A stretch of DNA of 43,918 nucleotides from Dehalococcoidia bacterium (GTDB lineage: Bacteria > Chloroflexota > Dehalococcoidia > GIF9 > AB-539-J10): positions 1-43,918 of the forward strand of contig JAUWGZ010000001.1 in the NCBI GenBank assembly GCA_030606165.1, in the 5' to 3' direction. The notes beneath the pieces are model-generated. The model worked only from the letters and a program-made list of their open reading frames with translations. It did not search any database and had not been told where the DNA came from. Within the stretch, counting starts at the first letter, position 1, and every line of letters begins with the position of its first letter. A program made the position numbers and the translations under genes. This document shows positions 31,266 through 39,726 of the stretch, piece by piece.

Positions 31266-31883
31266 ATGATTATTGTTGGTCTGACAGGAAGTGTGGGCAC
31301 AGGCAAAAGCACGGTAACCAATTTTTTTAGAGAACTGGGGGCTTATATAATTGATTGGGATGAGCTAGCTCGGGAGGTAACCCGTCCTCACTTAAGAGCT
31401 TGGAAAGAAATAGTAGAGTATTTTGGAAAGGATTTCTTAAGTGAAGGCCTGACCATCAATCGGCAGAAGCTGGCTGAGATAGCATTTTCCGACAAAGAAA
31501 AGGTGGCAAAGCTAAATCAGATAGTTCACCCCGAGGTGTTTAAGGAAGACGAAAGAATTACAAATGAGATCAAAAGCCTTGACCCCGGTGCTCTAATTAT
31601 TAAGGACATTCCGTTACTGTTTGAACTTACTCGCCCTATATTTGTGGATAAAGTAGTCGTTGTTTCTGCCAGTGAACAAACTCAATTAAGACGATTAGAA
31701 GAAAAGGGGATGAGTCGGGAGGATGCCCAAAGCAGGATAAAGTCCCAACTTCCTCTTGAGGAAAAGATTAAATCTGCCGATTTTGTTATTAATAATGATG
31801 GTCCGCTTGAAGAGACAAAGAAGCAGGTAGAGGAAATATATTCTTTGTTAAGGAAAGGAGAGCAACATGGAAAGCAGAGGTAA
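31266..31883 (+). CDS. coaE: Dephospho-CoA kinase
   Basis: Last step of CoA synthesis, 3'-phosphorylation of dephospho-CoA. 205 residues. P-loop GLTGSVGTGKST, the substrate segment DWDELAREV (normally DAD), and LIIKDIPLLFE with lid-region VSASEQTQLRR and RIKSQLP motifs. Preceded by AGGGA and an 89-nt gap with no convincing gene. CoaD is encoded at 18797 in a separate operon. Confidence 0.96.
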   Translation: MIIVGLTGSVGTGKSTVTNFFRELGAYIIDWDELAREVTRPHLRAWKEIVEYFGKDFLSEGLTINRQKLAEIAFSDKEKVAKLNQIVHPEVFKEDERITNEIKSLDPGALIIKDIPLLFELTRPIFVDKVVVVSASEQTQLRRLEEKGMSREDAQSRIKSQLPLEEKIKSADFVINNDGPLEETKKQVEEIYSLLRKGEQHGKQR

Positions 31884-31916
31884 GTGGGAGACCTTTTGCC
31901 AGCAGGAGGTGATTTG

Positions 31917-32927
31917 GTGAATCAAATCGATGCAAAATTAGAAGAAGCACTGAATAAAGTGCTTGTCCCCGGAACAATGCGTAGCTTGGTACAGATGAAC
32001 TTGGTTCGAAGCGCGGAAGTTAAGGAAGGCAAGGCGAAAATAAATTTGGCTTCGACTGCTATCCCTGACCAATATCATAGTGGGCTGAAGGACAAAGCAG
32101 CGGCAGCGGTTAGCGAGGTTTCCGGGGTGGAGGAAGTAACTGTTGACCTTGTCGAAGCCAAGCCCAAAGAGCTTAATCAGATTGAGAAAATAATAGCGGT
32201 CATGAGTGGCAAAGGAGGAGTGGGCAAATCTCTGGTAACTGGTTTGTTGGCTACTGCTTTTGCTCGGGAAGGCAAGGCTGTTGGCGTGCTCGACGCTGAT
32301 ATCACTGGCCCCAGTATTCCCAAGATGTTTGGTTTAGGTGCTCGCCCCAGCGGTAGCGAGACAGGTATTTTGCCCGTATTATCGAGGTCTGGAATTGAAA
32401 TTATGTCCATGAATCTGCTTTTGCCTAGTGAAGATGAAGCGGTTATCTGGAGAGGCCCCCTCATGTCTAAAGCTATCACGCAATTCTGGGAGGAAGTTCT
32501 TTGGGGCAAGCTGGATTATCTGGTAATAGACCTGCCCCCGGGCACTGGAGATGCCCCATTGACGGTGCTTCAGGCAATACCCATCTCAGGGGTAATCGAT
32601 GTTTTTACTCCTCAGGAGTTGACTGAGATGATAGTCAAGAAGGCAGTGAGGATGGCACAAAAGATGAATGTTCGAGTTTTGGGAGTAGTGGAGAACATGA
32701 GCTATCTCGTATTGCCTGACACAGGTAAGAAGATGGAAATTTTTGGCAGGAGCAAAGGGGAAGAAATGGCTAAGGCCTCCGGAGCTCCTCTTTTGGGGCA
32801 ATTGCCTATTGATCCCGAGCTAGCCAGGTTGTGCGACCAGGGAGAAATTGAGAGGTATAGCTCAGATGCTGTGTCTGAACTTTTTACCAATGTGGTCGCA
32901 GTTCTAAATGGGAAGAATGAAGGGTAG
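31917..32927 (+). CDS. mrp: Mrp/NBP35-type Fe-S cluster carrier ATPase
   Basis: 336 residues from GTG 31917, which has AGGAGGTGA 4-7 nt upstream; a GTG at 31884 lacks one. Residues about 1-85 are a DUF59 (MIP18-like) domain. The MinD-like ATPase has MSGKGGVGKS, DADITGPSIPKMFG and VIDLPPGTGDAPL. Family members bind and transfer [4Fe-4S] clusters, usually through a C-terminal CxxC in the ENMSY loop. Here that loop reads ENMSYLVLPDTGKK with no cysteines, so cluster binding may be lost or rerouted. It overlaps the NifU-like gene. Confidence 0.93.
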   Translation: MNQIDAKLEEALNKVLVPGTMRSLVQMNLVRSAEVKEGKAKINLASTAIPDQYHSGLKDKAAAAVSEVSGVEEVTVDLVEAKPKELNQIEKIIAVMSGKGGVGKSLVTGLLATAFAREGKAVGVLDADITGPSIPKMFGLGARPSGSETGILPVLSRSGIEIMSMNLLLPSEDEAVIWRGPLMSKAITQFWEEVLWGKLDYLVIDLPPGTGDAPLTVLQAIPISGVIDVFTPQELTEMIVKKAVRMAQKMNVRVLGVVENMSYLVLPDTGKKMEIFGRSKGEEMAKASGAPLLGQLPIDPELARLCDQGEIERYSSDAVSELFTNVVAVLNGKNEG

Positions 32928-33450
32928 CTATGCGCAGTCAGGCAAGTTGGTTCAGCCCGTGAAATCTTTTTCTAGAGAAGTAAAGAAAATGGCACAAGAA
33001 TTTGATGACTCGTTCAAAGAAGTGGAGCAATCCGTTATGGAGGATATGGAAAGGGTCTACTCGGAAAAAACGATTGACCATTTTCTGAACCCCAGAAATC
33101 TGGGTGAAATTTCTGCCCCCGATGGATTTGGCAGGGTCACTGGTCCTTGTGGGGATACCATGGAAATATATCTCAGGGTAAATAGTGACAAGATTGTCAA
33201 TACTACCTTCTGGACCGATGGCTGTGGTACTAGCATTGCCTCGGGCAGTATGGTTACCGAGATGGCTAAGGGAAGGAACGTCAGCGAAGCTCAGAGGATT
33301 AGCCAGCATGATGTCTTAGCTGCTCTAGGTGGGCTGCCTGAGGAAAGCGAGCATTGTGCTCTTTTGGCGGCAAATACGCTGAAGGAAGCGATTAGAGACT
33401 ACCTAGGTATAAAAAGAGAGCCTTGGAAAAGAGCTTACCGCAGATATTGA
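32908..33450 (+). CDS. IscU/NifU-type iron-sulfur scaffold protein
   Basis: 180 residues with a core from about 48. Cluster ligands are C81 (GPCGDTMEI), C106 (DGCGTSIASGSM) and C150 (EHCALLAANTL), with D83 as the conserved Asp. An N-terminal extension of about 47 residues is unlike IscU and may not be translated; internal ATGs exist at residues 28, 44 and 47. The frame overlaps mrp by 20 nt. Scaffold, Mrp carrier and J-domain protein within three genes form an Fe-S assembly group, though no IscS desulfurase is nearby. Confidence 0.9.
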   Translation: MGRMKGSYAQSGKLVQPVKSFSREVKKMAQEFDDSFKEVEQSVMEDMERVYSEKTIDHFLNPRNLGEISAPDGFGRVTGPCGDTMEIYLRVNSDKIVNTTFWTDGCGTSIASGSMVTEMAKGRNVSEAQRISQHDVLAALGGLPEESEHCALLAANTLKEAIRDYLGIKREPWKRAYRRY

Positions 33451-33464
33451 GGAGTGAATATAAA

Positions 33465-34106
33465 GTGCCTCCTGTAGTTTCTATTGTGGGTAAATCAAAA
33501 TCTGGTAAAACAACTGTCATTGAAAGGCTGGTTCAGGAACTGAAATCCAGAGGTTACCGGGTGGCTACAATCAAACATGCTCCCCTAGGCGCTAGCTTTG
33601 ATGAACCGGGTAAGGATAGCTGGTATCACATTGAGGCAGGAAGCGAGGCCACGGTAGTTAGCTCACCGGATAATCTCGTGCTGGTAAAGCCTGTTTCCCA
33701 GGATTCTCCCCTTGAAGAGATAGTACGTCTCTTAGGTGAGGATTACGATATCATCCTTACAGAAGGTTTCAAACAAGAGGGCACTCCAAAGATAGAGGCA
33801 CATCGCAGAGATACTGGCCCACCGTTGAAAGATATCAAAAAGCGTATAGCCATAGTCACCAATGAACCGTTGGAAACCAAGGCTAGGCAGTTTTCATTTG
33901 AAGATAATAAGAGCCTGGCTGACCTGTTGGAGAGAGGCTTCATCAAGCCACAGAAGGAGCGAATCTCTCTTTACGTAAATAATACTCCTATACCTTTGAC
34001 CAGTTTTCCCAAGCAGATTATCACGGATATGCTTGTGGCTATGGCCTCGTGCCTGAAGGGAGTAAAGGAAATCAGTAGTCTCCAGATTTTCCTGAGGAAG
34101 GAATAA
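33465..34106 (+). CDS. mobB: MobB-type molybdopterin guanine dinucleotide biosynthesis GTPase
   Basis: About 213 residues from GTG 33465, chosen because GAGGAG lies 10 nt upstream and the frame begins right at PPVVSIVGKSKSGKTT; a TTG at 33423 would overlap the scaffold gene. The P-loop GKSKSGKTT, TIKHAP and the DIILTEGFK motif (switch 2 in MobB) are diagnostic. A C-terminal extension (about residues 165-213) is unassigned. MobB assists GTP attachment to molybdopterin, linking this operon to Mo/W enzymes. Confidence 0.9.
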   Translation: MPPVVSIVGKSKSGKTTVIERLVQELKSRGYRVATIKHAPLGASFDEPGKDSWYHIEAGSEATVVSSPDNLVLVKPVSQDSPLEEIVRLLGEDYDIILTEGFKQEGTPKIEAHRRDTGPPLKDIKKRIAIVTNEPLETKARQFSFEDNKSLADLLERGFIKPQKERISLYVNNTPIPLTSFPKQIITDMLVAMASCLKGVKEISSLQIFLRKE

Positions 34107-34114
34107 GCACGGAA

Positions 34115-34528
34115 GTGAAGGACTATTATCAGATTCTTGGTGTAAGCACAGACGCCGGTTCTGAAGATACCAAGAAAGCCTTCCGCCGACTGGCTCTACG
34201 TTATCATCCTGACCGCAACCCTGGAAATACCAAAGAAGCTGAGGCCAGGTTCAAGGAGATAAATGAGGCTTATGAAGTGCTTGGCAATGAACAAAAGAGA
34301 CGCGAGTATGATTATTTGACTGGACATAGGCAAAGCCAGACTGAAAGGGTGAGAGTGAATACGGTTTTCAGGGGCAGCCTGGACGATTTTACTTATCACA
34401 GTCTTGAAGAGCTTTTAAGGATTCTGGCGGCATTGAATTTCGACGGTACTGAATTATTCATGGAGCAGCGTAAAGGTTGTCGTAAATTCCGTCGGGGGCA
34501 TCAATGTCGGCGTGGATATTGGCGTTGA
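34115..34528 (+). CDS. J-domain protein (DnaJ-like)
   Basis: 137 residues. The J-domain occupies about 1-68 with HPD at 31-33 (RYHPDRNPG) and the EINEAYEVLGNEQKRREYD helix. The remaining 70 residues are unlike DnaJ: no G/F-rich or CxxCxGxG region, only a basic C-terminal tail (CRKFRRGHQCRRGYWR). It may be a specialised co-chaperone, for instance for the neighbouring Fe-S scaffold, by analogy with HscB; this is inference. The start is GTG. Confidence 0.88.
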   Translation: MKDYYQILGVSTDAGSEDTKKAFRRLALRYHPDRNPGNTKEAEARFKEINEAYEVLGNEQKRREYDYLTGHRQSQTERVRVNTVFRGSLDDFTYHSLEELLRILAALNFDGTELFMEQRKGCRKFRRGHQCRRGYWR

Positions 34529-34581
34529 ATCTTGTAGTGCATTTATGGACTTTAATTTAAGTCTAAAGGTTAGGTTCTGAG

Positions 34582-35382
34582 ATGGCAATTATTTATGGCC
34601 CTGTTGCTTCATGGCGCTTGGGCAGCTCGCTGGGTATAGACCTTCTAAATACGAGAAGGAAGGTCTGCTCCTTTAATTGCGTCTATTGCCAGTTGGGTGA
34701 GACCAGCCAATTTGTCGTCGAGCCAAAGGAATTCATCAGCCTGGAACAACTAACCAGTGAAATCGAGTTGCTCAGGCCGGTAGAGGCTGATTACGCCACT
34801 TTTTCTGGCATGGGTGAGCCTACACTGGCCAGTAATCTTGGCGAGGCGATTGAGCTTGCAAGGTCAATTTTGGATTTACCCATAGCTGTGCTCACCAATT
34901 CTTCGCTCATGTTCCGCCAAGATGTAAGGCAGCGGCTTGCCCGGGCCAACGTGGTAGTGGCTAAGCTAGATGTGCCCAATGCGAATTTGTTTGCCAAGGT
35001 TAATAAACCGGCTTCAGGCTTGCGTTTTGACCTCATAGTGGATGGCATGAAGCGGTTCAGAGACACATATCGGGGCAAATTAGCCCTGCAGGTAATGTTT
35101 ATTGCCGCTAACAAGGATTATGCCTCGGAGATGGCAGCGCTGGCTCGTCAGATTTCGCCTGACGAGGTGCAAATAAATACACCTTTACGCCCCTGTGCTG
35201 TGAGACCACTACCGCCTAAAAGCATAGCTGAGGTACAGAGAGAATTTACCAATTTCGAAAATGTTGTCACTGTATACGAGGCACGAAAGTACAAAGTTCT
35301 GCCGCTTGATTTGGCGGAGACATTGCGACGTCGCCCTGAACTTGATGACAGCGTTGGTTCTTTCAAGTTGCATGGAAGCTAA
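34582..35382 (+). CDS. Radical SAM protein of the COG0731-like group
   Basis: 266 residues. C29, C33 and C36 (VCSFNCVYC) bind the radical SAM cluster. FSGMGEPTLASNLGEAI matches the GGEP-like position and AVLTNSSL the next strand. COG0731 proteins are often annotated Fe-S oxidoreductase and relate to wyosine-type tRNA enzymes; the bacterial substrate is unknown. The C-terminal part lacks further cysteine clusters. It overlaps the next gene by about 11 nt if that gene starts at 35372. Confidence 0.88.
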   Translation: MAIIYGPVASWRLGSSLGIDLLNTRRKVCSFNCVYCQLGETSQFVVEPKEFISLEQLTSEIELLRPVEADYATFSGMGEPTLASNLGEAIELARSILDLPIAVLTNSSLMFRQDVRQRLARANVVVAKLDVPNANLFAKVNKPASGLRFDLIVDGMKRFRDTYRGKLALQVMFIAANKDYASEMAALARQISPDEVQINTPLRPCAVRPLPPKSIAEVQREFTNFENVVTVYEARKYKVLPLDLAETLRRRPELDDSVGSFKLHGS

Positions 35383-36142
35383 GCCGAAAGGCGAACTGAC
35401 CTCAGAAAAGGAGGAAATCAAGCCTGGTGTTGAGGCAACAATTACTATCGTCTACGACAATAACAACTATGATAGTCGCCTCACGCTGGCCGGGGGCTTC
35501 TCCTGCGTGGTCAAACTCCCAGAGAAGACTATCCTTTTTGATACTGGAGGTGATGGCACAATACTGCTCAGCAACGTGGCGAAGGTAGATATCGACCCTG
35601 AGGAGATAGATACAGTGGTGTTATCACATATACATGGCGATCATACCGGAGGATTGGACAAGTTTCTGAAACAAAATAGTCAAGTGACGGTTTATATGCC
35701 GCTATCTTTCCCCCAATCAATGAAGCAAAATGTCAAGTCTTCTGGGGCAATCGTTGTAGAGGTGCATGAACCTCGACAGTTGACTGATGGTGTATTTACT
35801 ACCGGGGAGCTCGATGGCGGAGTGAGAGAGCAATCGCTGCTGGTAAGAACATCGAGAGGATTGGTGGTGATAACTGGCTGCGCTCATCCGGGAATAGTAA
35901 ACATGGTGAAAAAGGCAAAAGAAGTTACTGGGGATAAAGTATATCTGGTCATGGGTGGCTTTCACCTTCGTCGAGCGTTCCCATCTCAGCTTAGCTACGT
36001 AGCGGAAAACTTGCTGCACTTGGGGGTAGAAAGAGTGGCACCGTGCCATTGCAGTGGCGATGACGCTAGGAAGCTGTTCAAAGATTACTTCGGCGAGAAC
36101 TACATTGACTGCGGAGTAGGCAAAGAGATAGTAATAAGATAG
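35372..36142 (+). CDS. Metallo-beta-lactamase fold protein, COG1237 type (copy 1)
   Basis: About 256 residues from ATG 35372. Metal motif LSHIHGDHTGG (HxHxDH), then TGCAHPGIVNMVKKAKE and the GGFHL segment identify the COG1237 group, whose members include the methanopterin-pathway phosphoribosyl-aminobenzene enzymes. Function in bacteria is uncertain. An open upstream extension back to 35261 reads as WRRHCDVALNLMTALVLSSC, lipobox-like, overlapping the radical SAM gene by 122 nt; an alternative ATG is 35345. Without a clear ribosome site the true start is unsettled. Confidence 0.85.
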   Translation: MEAKPKGELTSEKEEIKPGVEATITIVYDNNNYDSRLTLAGGFSCVVKLPEKTILFDTGGDGTILLSNVAKVDIDPEEIDTVVLSHIHGDHTGGLDKFLKQNSQVTVYMPLSFPQSMKQNVKSSGAIVVEVHEPRQLTDGVFTTGELDGGVREQSLLVRTSRGLVVITGCAHPGIVNMVKKAKEVTGDKVYLVMGGFHLRRAFPSQLSYVAENLLHLGVERVAPCHCSGDDARKLFKDYFGENYIDCGVGKEIVIR

Positions 36143-36150
36143 GGGGAAGC

Positions 36151-36984
36151 ATGAATATCATCACTTTAATTGAGAACACTGCGGGCAGAACAGGCGTACT
36201 GGCTGAATGGGGACTAAGCATCCTTGTGGAGCTAGACGGCTTGACAGTTCTTCTTGATAGTGGGGAGAGTGGCTCAGTAGTCCACAACGCCTCCGAATTA
36301 AGTGTAGATCTCTGCACTATAGACAAGATTGTCCTGAGCCATAGTCACTGCGACCACACGGGAGGACTCCGTGAGCTGCTCATGGCGATGAGGAAGCGAG
36401 TAGAAATAATCGCCCACCCTGATATCTGGGATGCCAAGTATGTCAAACGCCCAGGAGAAGCAGAATATAGGTACATTGGTATACCATTCCAGAGGGAGGA
36501 ATTAGAGAGCCTTGGAGCTTCGTTTATACTCAGTTCTAAACCCGTATGGATAAGCGACTGCATCGTGACCACAGGCGAAATTCCTCTGCTCACTGATTAT
36601 GAAAAAGTAGACCCTAACCTCTATGTTAAAAAAGAGGACACTTTTCAGTCTGACCCTGTTAGAGATGATATGGCGTTGGTGATTAAGACTGGCCATGGCT
36701 TAGCAATAGTTACTGGCTGTGCTCACCGGGGCATCGTTAACACTTTGCGCCACGCCCGGAAACTAACCGGGGTGGAAGTTATTGATACCGTGGTTGGTGG
36801 CACACACTTGATCCGTGCCACGGAGGAACAAACTGAGTCAACCATTGCTGAGCTGAAGAAATTTGGTATCAAAAGGCTGGGAGCCTGCCACTGTACTGGC
36901 TTTCCTGCCACAATAAGGCTAGCTCAGGAATTTAGCGAGGTCTTTTTCCCTAACAATGCCGGCACCCGCCTTGAAATAAGCTAG
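36151..36984 (+). CDS. Metallo-beta-lactamase fold protein, COG1237 type (copy 2)
   Basis: 277 residues. Metal motif LSHSHCDHTGG, then TGCAHRGIVNTLRHARKL and GGTHLIRATEE. It is longer than copy 1, with an insertion of about 45 residues after the metal motif (APD/HPDIWDAKYVKRPGEAEYRY region). It starts 8 nt after copy 1, so the pair is probably cotranscribed and arose by duplication. It ends 15 nt from the convergent flavoprotein gene, with no room for a separate terminator. Confidence 0.9.
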   Translation: MNIITLIENTAGRTGVLAEWGLSILVELDGLTVLLDSGESGSVVHNASELSVDLCTIDKIVLSHSHCDHTGGLRELLMAMRKRVEIIAHPDIWDAKYVKRPGEAEYRYIGIPFQREELESLGASFILSSKPVWISDCIVTTGEIPLLTDYEKVDPNLYVKKEDTFQSDPVRDDMALVIKTGHGLAIVTGCAHRGIVNTLRHARKLTGVEVIDTVVGGTHLIRATEEQTESTIAELKKFGIKRLGACHCTGFPATIRLAQEFSEVFFPNNAGTRLEIS

Positions 36985-36999
36985 CCAAGTATTTCTATG

Positions 37000-38325
37000 T
37001 CAGCTAAGCTCGTCTATCAAACGGTGTATCGGAACCGCTACTTGATCCGCTTGAACGTGAGGTGAGTAGCAGCTATCAATCTGAACCAGTTTTTGGAGCG
37101 GCATTCTGTTGGCTATAGCAACGGCAAGTTTGTCAATTGTTCCGGATACTATCTCTTCGGAGATCAGCTGAGCTCCTATCAACGTCTGGGTTTTATGCTC
37201 AGCGATAAGCTTATACCAGGCAGGCTTGCCACCTCTTGGCTCTCTCAGATAAGGGGTGTTAACCATGGTAGACGTTGTTTCTATCCCTTTCTCCCGAGCC
37301 TCTCTCTCAGTAAAACCCACTGCACCCACCTGGTAGTCAAATATCTTGGTGATGAAGGGCATGACCGTGCCTCCGTAGGAAATTTTATTGCCCAAAACTG
37401 CGTTCCTTCCTGCTATATATCCAGTTCGAACCGCATTGGTAGCTAATTGATGACGCCGTTTGGAGCCTATGATCATGTCCCAATTCTCCATACAATCCCC
37501 AGCGGCATAAATAGCAGGATCGCTTGTTTGGAGCTGTTGGTTTACAACTATACCTCCTGTCTCTCCTATCTCGAGCCCCACCTTTTGAGCTAACTTTACA
37601 TTGGGTTCTGCCCCGGTGCCAAAGAAGATAAAATCTATCTCTAGCTCTCGGCCAGAAAGGATCACACACTTCTTCCCGTTTTTGCTGCTTATTCTCTCAA
37701 TCCTAGCAGGCAAAATTAACTCTACACCCCTTTCCACGAGAATTTGCTTTAACTTCTCGGCTATATCTTCGTCCAAATGGGCACGCATGATATCCCGCCT
37801 GACCAGCAAGTAAACCTTCCTATATCCCCTTGCTTTTAGAGCCGCAGCTATCTCAAGTGCAATAAACCCTCCCCCGATGATAGCCGCGCTAGTATACCTT
37901 AGGGTGGCATCCCCTAAGGTTCTGCCGTCCGCTATATCTGTGCTTAGGGAAAACTCGTTTCTGCCATTCAATCCAGAAAAGGAAGGAAGAGACGGGATAG
38001 CACCCAAGGCTAGGATTAATTTGTCATAGTCATATCTTTGACCTTTGGCGACGATGTACTTTTCCTGCCTGAGAATATCAGTAACCTCGGTGCCCAAGTA
38101 GATATTTATATTCCTCTTCTCATAAAACGATTTAGCGCGAAGGCCGCGAGACAACTCTTCCCAACTGCCGACAGTCCCACTGAGCACTAACGGTATTTCA
38201 CAGGGTGGGCATCCGAGCTCCGCCCTTTTACTGAATATATTGATCTCTGCCTCCCTGTCCAAACGGCGAATCTGCAGTGCTGCTATTGCTCCGGCATCTC
38301 CGGCACCGATAATACAGACTTTCAT
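37000..38325 (-). CDS. CoA-disulfide-reductase-like FAD/NAD(P) flavoprotein
   Basis: 441 residues of the pyridine-nucleotide-disulfide reductase family. FAD dinucleotide motif IIGAGDAGAIAA, NADH Rossmann IIGGGFIALEIA, second FAD motif AIYAAGDCMEN and a dimerisation domain are complete. The redox site region is LGCPPCEIPLVLSG (C39 and C42), where NADH oxidase/CoADR members usually have one Cys; a vicinal CPPC disulfide is possible. Likely substrates are CoA disulfide, persulfides or rubredoxin. AGAGGAGGAAC precedes the ATG. Confidence 0.88.
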   Translation of the reverse strand: MKVCIIGAGDAGAIAALQIRRLDREAEINIFSKRAELGCPPCEIPLVLSGTVGSWEELSRGLRAKSFYEKRNINIYLGTEVTDILRQEKYIVAKGQRYDYDKLILALGAIPSLPSFSGLNGRNEFSLSTDIADGRTLGDATLRYTSAAIIGGGFIALEIAAALKARGYRKVYLLVRRDIMRAHLDEDIAEKLKQILVERGVELILPARIERISSKNGKKCVILSGRELEIDFIFFGTGAEPNVKLAQKVGLEIGETGGIVVNQQLQTSDPAIYAAGDCMENWDMIIGSKRRHQLATNAVRTGYIAGRNAVLGNKISYGGTVMPFITKIFDYQVGAVGFTEREAREKGIETTSTMVNTPYLREPRGGKPAWYKLIAEHKTQTLIGAQLISEEIVSGTIDKLAVAIANRMPLQKLVQIDSCYSPHVQADQVAVPIHRLIDELS

Positions 38326-38500
38326 AGTTCCTCCTCTATTTTGTTTCTTCTAATCGACTTCTCGTCTGCCTCCGTGTAATTCAATCAATAGTTGAGATAG
38401 CCTTCTCATTAATTCTTTCATCTCTCAGGCTGCCCGCGGTAGGATGAACCTTGATAAGCCCATCCTCTATTTAATCCTCTTCCTCGGCATAGACCTCTCC
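38326..38500. other. Intergenic tract with gene debris
   Basis: 175 nt between the flavoprotein and the mini zinc-ribbon. It contains the thioredoxin-tail fragment at 38350-38421. In another frame it shows two stop-interrupted, protein-like segments (IEDGLIKVHPTAGSLRDE). No intact gene or clear promoter was found; an AGAGGAGGAAC ribosome site at its left edge serves the flavoprotein. Confidence 0.4.
38350..38421 (-). pseudogene. Fragment matching the C-terminus of the thioredoxin at 41335
   Basis: A 23-codon frame contains RLSQLLIEL, identical over nine residues to the last helix of the thioredoxin-like protein at 41335-41871. Over those 27 nt the DNA differs at five positions, all synonymous. 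Nothing upstream in any frame resembles the rest of the thioredoxin, and a stop lies just before the ATG. It is likely a truncated duplicate; a real short peptide cannot be excluded. Confidence 0.45.
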
Positions 38501-38641
38501 CTACACCCATTTCTCTACCCATCTCTCTGTTTTTTCGTTGCCACAATTGGGGCACTTCACCTGTTCATCCATCTCTGAGAAACGACGAAAAACTTCGAAC
38601 ACCTTTCCACATTCTCTGCATTTATAATCATAGGCAGGCAT
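38501..38641 (-). CDS. FmdB-type mini zinc ribbon (copy 3)
   Basis: 46 residues: MPAYDYKCRECGKVFEVFRR, then CPNCGNEKTERWVEKWV. The CxxC pair (C8/C11 and C30/C33) gives a complete zinc ribbon and little else. AAAAGGAGAAAC lies before the ATG at 38641, which overlaps the FkbM gene end by 14 nt, so the two are coupled. It is a third FmdB-type protein in this window, shorter than the others. Confidence 0.85.
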   Translation of the reverse strand: MPAYDYKCRECGKVFEVFRRFSEMDEQVKCPNCGNEKTERWVEKWV

Positions 38642-39335
38642 AGTTTCTCCTTTTATTCAGGTTGTGAGCATAAACATAGTCGCACTTTTCAAAATTATTC
38701 CCCACCTCTAGATCATCCAAAGAAACGCTTTGCACCTGAAATTCCAATCCTTGAAGATATTGGACAAGTTCCTGAACCGATTGACCTAGTTGTTTCAAGA
38801 AATCGTGGTGGATCTCACAAAATATCTTGACTTTATTTTTTCGCAAGGTTTCCTTAGCTCCCTTAAGGACCAATAGCTCGCTCCCTTCACAGTCCATATT
38901 AATCAAATCTATTCTTTCTATCTTCTCCCCAATTAAGAATCTGTCTATAGTAGTAGTGGACACTTCAAACCTTTTGGCTCCTTCTTCAAAAACGATCCCA
39001 CTGGAGAGCCCCTTTTGGTAAAAAGGGGCTCTCCCCACCTGATCAGTCACTGCTAGTTCATAAGCCTCAACATTTTCTAGTCTGTTAGAGGATATATTCT
39101 TGTTCAGGGTGTCGAAATACTGAGGAAGCGGCTCAAAGGAGTAAAGCTTGCCTCTCCTTCCTATTTTCTTTGCTACGGCCACAGTAGTGATACCTATATT
39201 GGCGCCAATATTGATGACGTTCATCCCTTCTTCGACGATTGACCCCAAGAATTTTATCTCTCCTCGTTCATGAGGATTATCTTTTAGAAAATTCTTGAGG
39301 CCAGGTGAATCATAAAGAAAAAGCTCTATTTCCAT
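38628..39335 (-). CDS. FkbM family SAM-dependent methyltransferase
   Basis: About 235 residues from ATG 39335, with GAGG 9 nt upstream; a TTG at 39350 overlaps the ArsR stop. SAM motif I is VINIGANIGITTVAVAKKIG (FkbM usually DVGANIG), then LYSFEPLPQYFDTLNKN and IDLINMDCEGSELLVLKGA. FkbM enzymes O-methylate sugars, polyketides or cell-surface glycans. Its company of an ArsR regulator and CooC ATPase is unexpected. Function in this block is unknown. Confidence 0.85.
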   Translation of the reverse strand: MEIELFLYDSPGLKNFLKDNPHERGEIKFLGSIVEEGMNVINIGANIGITTVAVAKKIGRRGKLYSFEPLPQYFDTLNKNISSNRLENVEAYELAVTDQVGRAPFYQKGLSSGIVFEEGAKRFEVSTTTIDRFLIGEKIERIDLINMDCEGSELLVLKGAKETLRKNKVKIFCEIHHDFLKQLGQSVQELVQYLQGLEFQVQSVSLDDLEVGNNFEKCDYVYAHNLNKRRNYACL

Positions 39336-39346
39336 TCCTAAATACC

Positions 39347-39685
39347 TCAAGTCCGCTTGTTGCTTCTTACAACAGAAACACCTCCCGGCGTTAGATCAAC
39401 CTTGTTACCTTCTATTTCTATGAAATATGAACTCTTAAGGAAGTTAAGGTGGAATCTTAGTGCAGGTCCTGTTATTCCTACTCTTTCAGAAATTTCATTT
39501 ATTGCCAAAGCTCTTTCCTTTAAAACATTTAGAATGCGTCTACGAACGGGATTTTTTATGGCTTCGAGAGAACATGCACCTCCCGCAGAGCCTTTCTCTT
39601 CCACTAACTTGCTAACTAATTCTTGCATCCACCTCATTGCTTCCTCATCAGTCATTTCTCTAGGGTCTCGTCGAGTAGAATCCAT
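39347..39685 (-). CDS. ArsR-family winged-helix regulator
   Basis: About 112 residues. ATG 39685 is chosen because GGGAGG lies 5 nt upstream; an ATG at 39709 would add eight residues. The winged HTH is AIKNPVRRRILNVLKERALAINEISERVGITGPALRFHLNFLKSSYF in spread (residues about 45-95). One cysteine, just before the HTH (GGACSLEAI), is visible, so an ArsR-type metal site is not obvious. It is likely the local regulator of the CooC/FkbM genes. Confidence 0.85.
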   Translation of the reverse strand: MDSTRRDPREMTDEEAMRWMQELVSKLVEEKGSAGGACSLEAIKNPVRRRILNVLKERALAINEISERVGITGPALRFHLNFLKSSYFIEIEGNKVDLTPGGVSVVRSNKRT

Positions 39686-39726
39686 TTCAACCTCCCGCTC
39701 AATAAGCATTGTCTAGACACATCGTT

